Of a DNA stretch of 9,097 nucleotides, positions 5,429 through 9,097 are shown one piece after another; position 1 is the first letter of the stretch, and each line of letters begins with the position of its first letter. The position numbers and the translations under genes are program-made. Below the pieces are notes generated by a model, which had not been told where the DNA came from, did not search any database, and worked only from the letters and a program-made list of their open reading frames with translations. The stretch lies in the NCBI GenBank assembly GCA_011522905.1, contig WTIB01000020.1:1-9097 (forward strand), written 5' to 3'. Origin of the DNA: Crocinitomicaceae bacterium (GTDB taxonomy: Bacteria; Bacteroidota; Bacteroidia; Flavobacteriales_D; Crocinitomicaceae).

Positions 5429-6765
5429 GTAAATACCTATTAAAAAACGGAACAGTTGTTAACGAGGGGGCAACAATACAACAAGATATATTAATCAAAG
5501 ATCAGCGCATTGAAAAAATAGGTGTGAGCCTCAATGATAAGTCGGCAATTGAAATCAATTTGGAGGGTAAATATGTTTTACCCGGTTGTATCGATGACCA
5601 AGTTCATTTCCGCGAACCCGGGTTGACTCACAAAGGGAATATTCGAACGGAGTCAAGAGCGGCGGTTGCCGGTGGTATAACCTCATTTATGGAAATGCCA
5701 AACACCAAACCTAATGCAACAACCCAAGAGCTTTTGGAAGACAAATACCAAATTGCAAAAAAAGATTCTATAGCCAATTATTCTTTTTTCATGGGGGCAA
5801 CGAATGATAACCTGAATGAGGTACTAAAAACAAATCCAAATAATGTCTGTGGGGTAAAAGTTTTCATGGGCTCCTCTACGGGAAACATGCTTGTTGATAA
5901 TGAAAAAACCTTAGCCGGTCTTTTTTCGCATGTGCCTATGCTTATTGCTACCCATTGCGAAGAAGAACTAACTGTGCAAAAAAACTTAGCCGAAGCCAAG
6001 CTCAAATATGGTGATGAAATACCCATGGAGCTTCATCCGATTATCAGAAGTGAAGAAGCCTGTTATCTTTCTTCATCGCTGGCGGTAAATCTAGCGGAAA
6101 AACACGGCGCCCGCCTACATGTACTTCATATATCTACAGCGAAAGAAACTGAACTGTTTCGAAATAATATTCCATTGAACGAAAAAAAAATTACCGCAGA
6201 AGCTTGTGTTCACCATCTATGGTTTAGTGACAAAGATTATGCAACAAAGGGAACTAGAATCAAATGGAATCCAGCAGTCAAATCTGAGGCAGATCGAGAA
6301 GGAATTTGGAAAGCGTTATTAGATGATAGAATTGATGTTATTGCCACAGACCATGCTCCACACACCATCGAAGAAAAAAACAAATCTTATACGCAGGCTC
6401 CATCTGGAGGCCCTCTTGTTCAACACGCTCTATTGAGTATGGTGGAACATGTGAAAAATGGAAAAATAACGATTGAACGAGTTGTTGAAAAAATGGCCCA
6501 TAGCCCAGCAATTCTATTCAGAATTGAAGAGCGTGGTTTTATTAGGGAAGGTTATTTCGCGGATTTAGTAATTGTAGACCCTAAGGATAATTACCATGTG
6601 AATAAAAGTAATATTCTATATAAATGCAATTGGTCTCCTTTCGAAGGTTATGAATTTTCAAGCGCTATTGATAAAACTTTCGTTAATGGAAATATTGTTT
6701 ATGAAAACAACCAAGTTGTCGATGGGACTTTGGGAATGCGCCTTTCATTTAACCCTAGCCTTTAA
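5425..6765 (+). CDS. pyrC: Dihydroorotase
   Basis: Catalyses reversible cyclisation of N-carbamoyl-L-aspartate to dihydroorotate, the third step of pyrimidine synthesis, in the cytoplasm. The 446-residue protein is a complete amidohydrolase. Visible sites are IDDQVHFREPG (56-66), MEMPNT, GVKVFMGSSTG with Lys145 as the likely carbamylated bridging lysine, ATHCEEE with His177, LHVLHIST with His235, and IATDHAPHT with Asp309. In the usual HxH metal motif the first His is replaced by Gln59, while His61 is kept. This IDDQVHF form is, as I recall, typical of Bacteroidota dihydroorotases rather than a defect. The ATG at 5425 is chosen because it gives MSKYLLKNGTVV, the normal family start, and an ATGA overlap with the upstream gene. 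A TTG at 5401 would add eight residues inside the GT gene. The stop shares one base with the next start. Confidence 0.96.
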   Translation: MSKYLLKNGTVVNEGATIQQDILIKDQRIEKIGVSLNDKSAIEINLEGKYVLPGCIDDQVHFREPGLTHKGNIRTESRAAVAGGITSFMEMPNTKPNATTQELLEDKYQIAKKDSIANYSFFMGATNDNLNEVLKTNPNNVCGVKVFMGSSTGNMLVDNEKTLAGLFSHVPMLIATHCEEELTVQKNLAEAKLKYGDEIPMELHPIIRSEEACYLSSSLAVNLAEKHGARLHVLHISTAKETELFRNNIPLNEKKITAEACVHHLWFSDKDYATKGTRIKWNPAVKSEADREGIWKALLDDRIDVIATDHAPHTIEEKNKSYTQAPSGGPLVQHALLSMVEHVKNGKITIERVVEKMAHSPAILFRIEERGFIREGYFADLVIVDPKDNYHVNKSNILYKCNWSPFEGYEFSSAIDKTFVNGNIVYENNQVVDGTLGMRLSFNPSL

Positions 6766-7082
6766 TGAAAAAGTTGATTTTTCTATTTTTCCTCATTTTG
6801 TCTTCCTGCACCTCGGAGGGAGAGCAAAAACTTATACCAAAAGACGATTTCACAAAAATTCATGGTGAGGTCTTGGTTGTTGAATCCTATTATCAGCTAA
6901 AGTATAGGTCTGTGGGAATATACAAGGATTCGCTAAAATCCTCAATTGATAAGCTTCTGAAAAAGTTCGGCTATACCTTTGAACAATATGAGAGGACTTA
7001 TGATTACTACGCTATTCGCCAAAAAGAATTTCAACAAATCAACTCTGAACTGATTGAATCCTTTAATAGAAAAAAATTATAA
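6765..7082 (+). CDS. DUF4296 family lipoprotein
   Basis: A 105-residue predicted lipoprotein of unknown function. Residues 1-14 are a type II signal peptide (MKKLIFLFFLILSS) and the lipobox LSSC puts the lipidated Cys at 15. The mature part has the pattern I recognise as DUF4296, a family essentially confined to Bacteroidota: LIPKDDFTKIHGEVLVVESY (24-43), then KDSLKSSIDKLLKKFGYTFEQYERTYDYYA and a helical end. It is predicted to be mostly helical. It starts within the pyrC stop codon (TAATG), so it is probably translationally coupled to pyrC. Placement of a DUF4296 gene after pyrC is, as far as I recall, recurrent in Flavobacteriia. The gene ends in a TTATAA shared with the stop of murI on the opposite strand. 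Membrane side and partners cannot be told from the sequence. Confidence 0.85.
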   Translation: MKKLIFLFFLILSSCTSEGEQKLIPKDDFTKIHGEVLVVESYYQLKYRSVGIYKDSLKSSIDKLLKKFGYTFEQYERTYDYYAIRQKEFQQINSELIESFNRKKL

Positions 7083-7901
7083 GCGAACCTGCTCTGCGCT
7101 TACTTTAATTGACATAAAGCTTTCAGCACTTTGGTTAAATACTTGCGGGTTTTCCGTCGTCATAAACTGACATTTTCCCCCTTTTGAAATTTGACCTCGA
7201 AGAGAAGTGTGCCGTTGCAAATAGTCCTTAAGCTTAGCGGCCACAATTGGTCCTTGAGAAACAATTTTTATGTGACTTTCGGTAATCTCCTTCAAATAAG
7301 GAACTATAATTGGGTAGTGTGTACAAGCCAATAAAACGGTATCAATTAAGGGGTCTTTTGAGATGAGCAATTCAAAATCTTCTTTGATAATTGCCTTTCC
7401 CGATACTGATAAGTGTTTATTGCTCTCAATCAATGGAACCCACATGGGACAAGATTGTTGAGTAAGTACGATTTCCGGAGAAAATTTTTTAAGCTCAATA
7501 CCATAAGAATTAGAATTCACTGTGCCTTCGGTGCCTAAGACACCAACATGCTGTGTTTCGGACATGCTTCCAATGGTTTCCGTTGTTGGACGAATAACAC
7601 CTAGCACTCGGAAATCCGAATCCATATTTTTTAGGTCTCGTTGTTGAATAGTACGAAGGGCCTTTGCCGAAGAAGTGTTACAGGCCACTATAACCATTCG
7701 ACAGCCTTTTTCCCAAAGAAACTTTATCGCTTCCAAGGTAAAGTCATAAACCACATCGTAAGAACGGTTTCCATATGGCGCCCTTGCATTGTCTCCAAGA
7801 TATAAATAATCATATTCGGGAAGAAGTGCTTGAAATTCTGATAAAATGGTAAGACCACCGTATCCAGAATCAAAAACACCAATTGGCCCACTACTATTCA
7901 T
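7077..7901 (-). CDS. murI: Glutamate racemase
   Basis: Cofactor-independent cytoplasmic racemase that converts L-glutamate to D-glutamate for the peptidoglycan stem peptide. The 274-residue protein matches the Asp/Glu racemase family from end to end: IGVFDSGYGGLTIL (7-20) with Asp11 and Ser12, YLGDNARAPYGNRS (34-47), VACNTSSA (72-79) with catalytic Cys74, GVLGTEGTV (120-128), and LLACTHYPI (190-198) with the second catalytic Cys193. Both Cys residues and their flanking Thr are present, so it should be active. The start at 7901 gives MNSSGPIGVFDSG, a normal N-terminus. It lies downstream of two ompH genes, a common Bacteroidota order, but an intrinsic terminator sits between them, so it probably relies on read-through or on its own promoter. 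The last codons overlap the DUF4296 gene by six bases in opposite orientation. Confidence 0.96.
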   Translation of the reverse strand: MNSSGPIGVFDSGYGGLTILSEFQALLPEYDYLYLGDNARAPYGNRSYDVVYDFTLEAIKFLWEKGCRMVIVACNTSSAKALRTIQQRDLKNMDSDFRVLGVIRPTTETIGSMSETQHVGVLGTEGTVNSNSYGIELKKFSPEIVLTQQSCPMWVPLIESNKHLSVSGKAIIKEDFELLISKDPLIDTVLLACTHYPIIVPYLKEITESHIKIVSQGPIVAAKLKDYLQRHTSLRGQISKGGKCQFMTTENPQVFNQSAESFMSIKVSAEQVRL

Positions 7902-7905
7902 AAAT

Positions 7906-7913
7906 CAAAGCTA
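7906..7913 (-). promoter_or_regulatory. Possible -7 promoter element of murI
   Basis: The minus strand reads TAGCTTTG, an exact TAnnTTTG match, between the terminator T-tract and the murI ATG, with only four bases before the start codon. A transcript from it would be leaderless or nearly so. The -33 region would fall inside the terminator stem, and no TTTG is present there, so the call is tentative. Confidence 0.35.
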
Positions 7914-7914
7914 C

Positions 7915-7941
7915 AAAAAAAGGGCAACCATGTTGCCCTTT
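7915..7941 (-). terminator. Intrinsic terminator after the ompH pair
   Basis: On the minus strand AAAGGGCAAC and GTTGCCCTTT (7941-7932 and 7928-7919) form a ten-base-pair stem with a three-base loop, followed by a run of T (7921-7915). It lies 31 bases after the stop of the second ompH gene. On the plus strand the hairpin is not followed by a T run, so it acts mainly on minus-strand transcripts. Confidence 0.87.
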
Positions 7942-7972
7942 AAGATTTCATGTATAAATCCGTACAAGAGAA

Positions 7973-8488
7973 CTATTTCCCCAATAACTCTTTTTCAAGT
8001 TTTAAGAGTTCTGTCATCACTTCATTTGTAATGTCTATACCTCCTTTGAAATACAAAGTAACTGTTTCGTCTAAAACGTAACTTAACTTTTTACTTTCAG
8101 CGATATTATTGACTGCTGTTTGAACAAGTTCTAAAATGGGTTTATTTAGCTCTTGACCATAAATTTGCATTTGTTGCTCTAGTTCTTGTTGTCTAGTTTG
8201 CAATGCTACTTGTTTCTTTTGAAGCTTTTCTTCTTCCATTTGCTTAATCACAGGTGACCAATCTTTTTCATTTTGTTGATATCGCATAACTGCAGCTTCA
8301 AAAGATTTATTCATTTCCTGTAATTCAAGAACACCTTCTTCTTCAAACTTTTTAAGCTTTGCCATCGCGTCTTTTCTAGACTGAAGCGTATCCAACAACA
8401 CTTGTGAATTTATGTGTGCTATTTTAGTCTGTGCATTCACATTTAAAGCCAATACAGCTAAAACCAATATTAGTAATCCTCTTTTCAT
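7973..8488 (-). CDS. OmpH/Skp family periplasmic chaperone (second copy)
   Basis: A 171-residue protein predicted to hold unfolded outer-membrane proteins in the periplasm. Residues 1-19 are a Sec signal peptide (MKRGLLILVLAVLALNVNA) with likely cleavage before Gln20. The mature start KIAHINSQVLLDTL is the conserved Skp N-terminal strand (usually IAYVNSxxxL). A long charged coiled-coil follows at about 38-118 (KKFEEEGVLELQEM ... TRQQELEQQMQIYGQELN), then the C-terminal part of the trimerisation body, PILELVQTAVNNIAESKKLSYVLDE. The length is typical. It lies 24 bases downstream of another OmpH gene on the same strand and is followed by an intrinsic terminator. In Bacteroidota such pairs usually follow bamA, which would lie beyond the right edge. 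The two copies differ clearly, so they are old paralogues, not a recent duplication. Confidence 0.92.
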   Translation of the reverse strand: MKRGLLILVLAVLALNVNAQTKIAHINSQVLLDTLQSRKDAMAKLKKFEEEGVLELQEMNKSFEAAVMRYQQNEKDWSPVIKQMEEEKLQKKQVALQTRQQELEQQMQIYGQELNKPILELVQTAVNNIAESKKLSYVLDETVTLYFKGGIDITNEVMTELLKLEKELLGK

Positions 8489-8512
8489 TTTATATTTATT
8501 TATTTAGTTCTT

Positions 8513-9022
8513 TTATTCTATTCCCATTTCATATAAGACATCATCACTGATATCATAATCACTTAAAGCATATATTAGGCTACTTTGATTTGCCTTATCG
8601 AAGATCAAATCGTATCCATCGCTCTTTGCCAACTTTTTTAGGGCTGTAAAAATACGATCTTGGATTGGTTTAATCAATTCCTGTCTTTTTTGGAAATAAT
8701 CTCCTTCTGATCCAAAATGCAAAGTTTGCAACTCTAAGGCCTCCTGCTCTAAATTTTCAATTTCTTCCTGTCGCTTCTCTTTTTCTTCTTTTGGCAACAG
8801 TATTTCTTCTCGCTCGAAGTTGTTTTTTTTCTTTTTTATGGCTTCATAACGGTCCTCTATTTCCTTTGTCCAACGCTCCGCCAACTTATCCAATTTGTCC
8901 TTAGCCTCAACATACTCCGGAATCTTACTCATGATATAATCCGAATCGATATAGGCATATGATTGACTATTGGCAAAGGTTGTGCCAAAAAGTAACAAAA
9001 ACATAAAAATATACTTCATCAT
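8513..9022 (-). CDS. OmpH/Skp family periplasmic chaperone (first copy)
   Basis: A 169-residue Skp-like protein. Residues 1 to about 19 are a signal peptide (MMKYIFMFLLLFGTTFANS). The mature protein begins QSYAYIDSDYIMSKIPEY, the conserved Skp N-terminal strand and helix. A very charged coiled-coil at about 40-110 (ERWTKEIEDRYEAIKKKK ... KEEKEKRQEEIENLEQEALE) should form the tentacle arms, followed by PIQDRIFTALKKLAKSDGYDLIFDKANQSSLIY, the returning body. The end YDISDDVLYEMGIE is typical of Bacteroidota members. Two adjacent ATGs (9022 and 9019) are possible starts. It is the first gene of the ompH-ompH unit, 24 bases before the second copy. A TATCTTCG element about 26 bases upstream may serve as its own promoter, although read-through from an upstream bamA is possible. 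Confidence 0.92.
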   Translation of the reverse strand: MMKYIFMFLLLFGTTFANSQSYAYIDSDYIMSKIPEYVEAKDKLDKLAERWTKEIEDRYEAIKKKKNNFEREEILLPKEEKEKRQEEIENLEQEALELQTLHFGSEGDYFQKRQELIKPIQDRIFTALKKLAKSDGYDLIFDKANQSSLIYALSDYDISDDVLYEMGIE

Positions 9023-9024
9023 AA

Positions 9025-9038
9025 TGTTCGATTGAACA
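9025..9038 (-). repeat. Small inverted repeat in the ompH leader
   Basis: The minus strand reads TGTTC-AATC-GAACA, a five-base-pair stem with a four-base loop ending two bases before the ATG at 9022. It partly overlaps a tandem pair of ATTGAAC (plus strand, 9031-9037 and 9039-9045). It could be a weak leader hairpin or a protein-binding site; chance is possible. Confidence 0.3.
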
Positions 9039-9047
9039 ATTGAACGG

Positions 9048-9055
9048 CGAAGATA
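9048..9055 (-). promoter_or_regulatory. Possible -7 promoter element of the ompH pair
   Basis: The minus strand reads TATCTTCG, one mismatch from TAnnTTTG. It would give a leader of about 20 bases before the ATG at 9022. No TTTG is seen at -33, so support is weak. Confidence 0.3.
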
Positions 9056-9097
9056 CGCAATTATTGTAAAGGAATACTAATGACCAATCATCTTTGA

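Noticed and set aside
7846..8031. Open frame on the plus strand opposite murI, the terminator and the ompH end
   Set aside because: It is antisense to two well-supported genes and a terminator hairpin, and resembles no known protein.
7973..9022. Tandem ompH genes as a recent duplication
   Set aside because: The two proteins share only the Skp layout and differ through most of their length; paired ompH genes are common in Bacteroidota.
9056..9097. End of a bamA gene at the right edge
   Set aside because: Gene order suggests bamA upstream, but the few codons before a possible minus-strand TAG are too short to identify, so nothing is annotated.
1..9097. Defence island, mobile element, CRISPR, tRNA or rRNA
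   Set aside because: No transposase, integrase, terminal repeats, spaced direct-repeat array or RNA gene pattern was seen; the content is housekeeping plus envelope genes with uniform composition.

Overview
This window is ordinary chromosomal DNA of a Bacteroidota bacterium, most likely in or near the Flavobacteriales. The signs are low GC content, starts without Shine-Dalgarno sequences, promoter elements of the Bacteroidota type (TTTG-N19-TAnnTTTG upstream of prs), a bL25 protein of the long CTC type beside prs, a dihydroorotase of the IDDQVHFREPG type, a DUF4296 lipoprotein, tandem OmpH/Skp genes before murI, and a secreted protein with the DPxAxNYxxxATxxDGSC repeat common in proteins secreted by type IX systems.

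Layout, left to right. (1) A tight minus-strand cluster at 1-2823 encodes an exporter-type ABC transporter (TMD-NBD fusion), a substrate-binding-fold protein without a signal peptide, and the first 75 codons of a secreted protein that runs off the left edge. That last gene probably starts at a TTG and overlaps its upstream neighbour by 25 bases. (2) A divergent promoter region lies at about 2824-2982. (3) A plus-strand pair, prs (PRPP synthetase) and rplY/ctc (bL25), ends at a clear intrinsic terminator (4616-4639). (4) A second plus-strand cluster holds a polyprenol-phosphate mannose synthase-like GT2, dihydroorotase (pyrC) and a DUF4296 lipoprotein. Its genes are joined by ATGA and TAATG overlaps. 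(5) A minus-strand group at the right holds two OmpH/Skp-like periplasmic chaperones, an intrinsic terminator, then murI (glutamate racemase). murI meets the DUF4296 gene tail to tail in a shared TTATAA.

Functionally, prs and pyrC both feed pyrimidine nucleotide synthesis (PRPP and dihydroorotate). The OmpH pair and murI serve the cell envelope (outer-membrane protein chaperoning and D-glutamate for peptidoglycan). The GT2 protein probably supplies lipid-linked mannose for glycosylation. The least explained part is the left cluster: an exporter, an apparently cytoplasmic binding-fold protein and a secreted repeat protein, probably co-expressed. I found no mobile element, CRISPR array, tRNA, rRNA or obvious defence system. 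Every stretch longer than 300 bases is coding.
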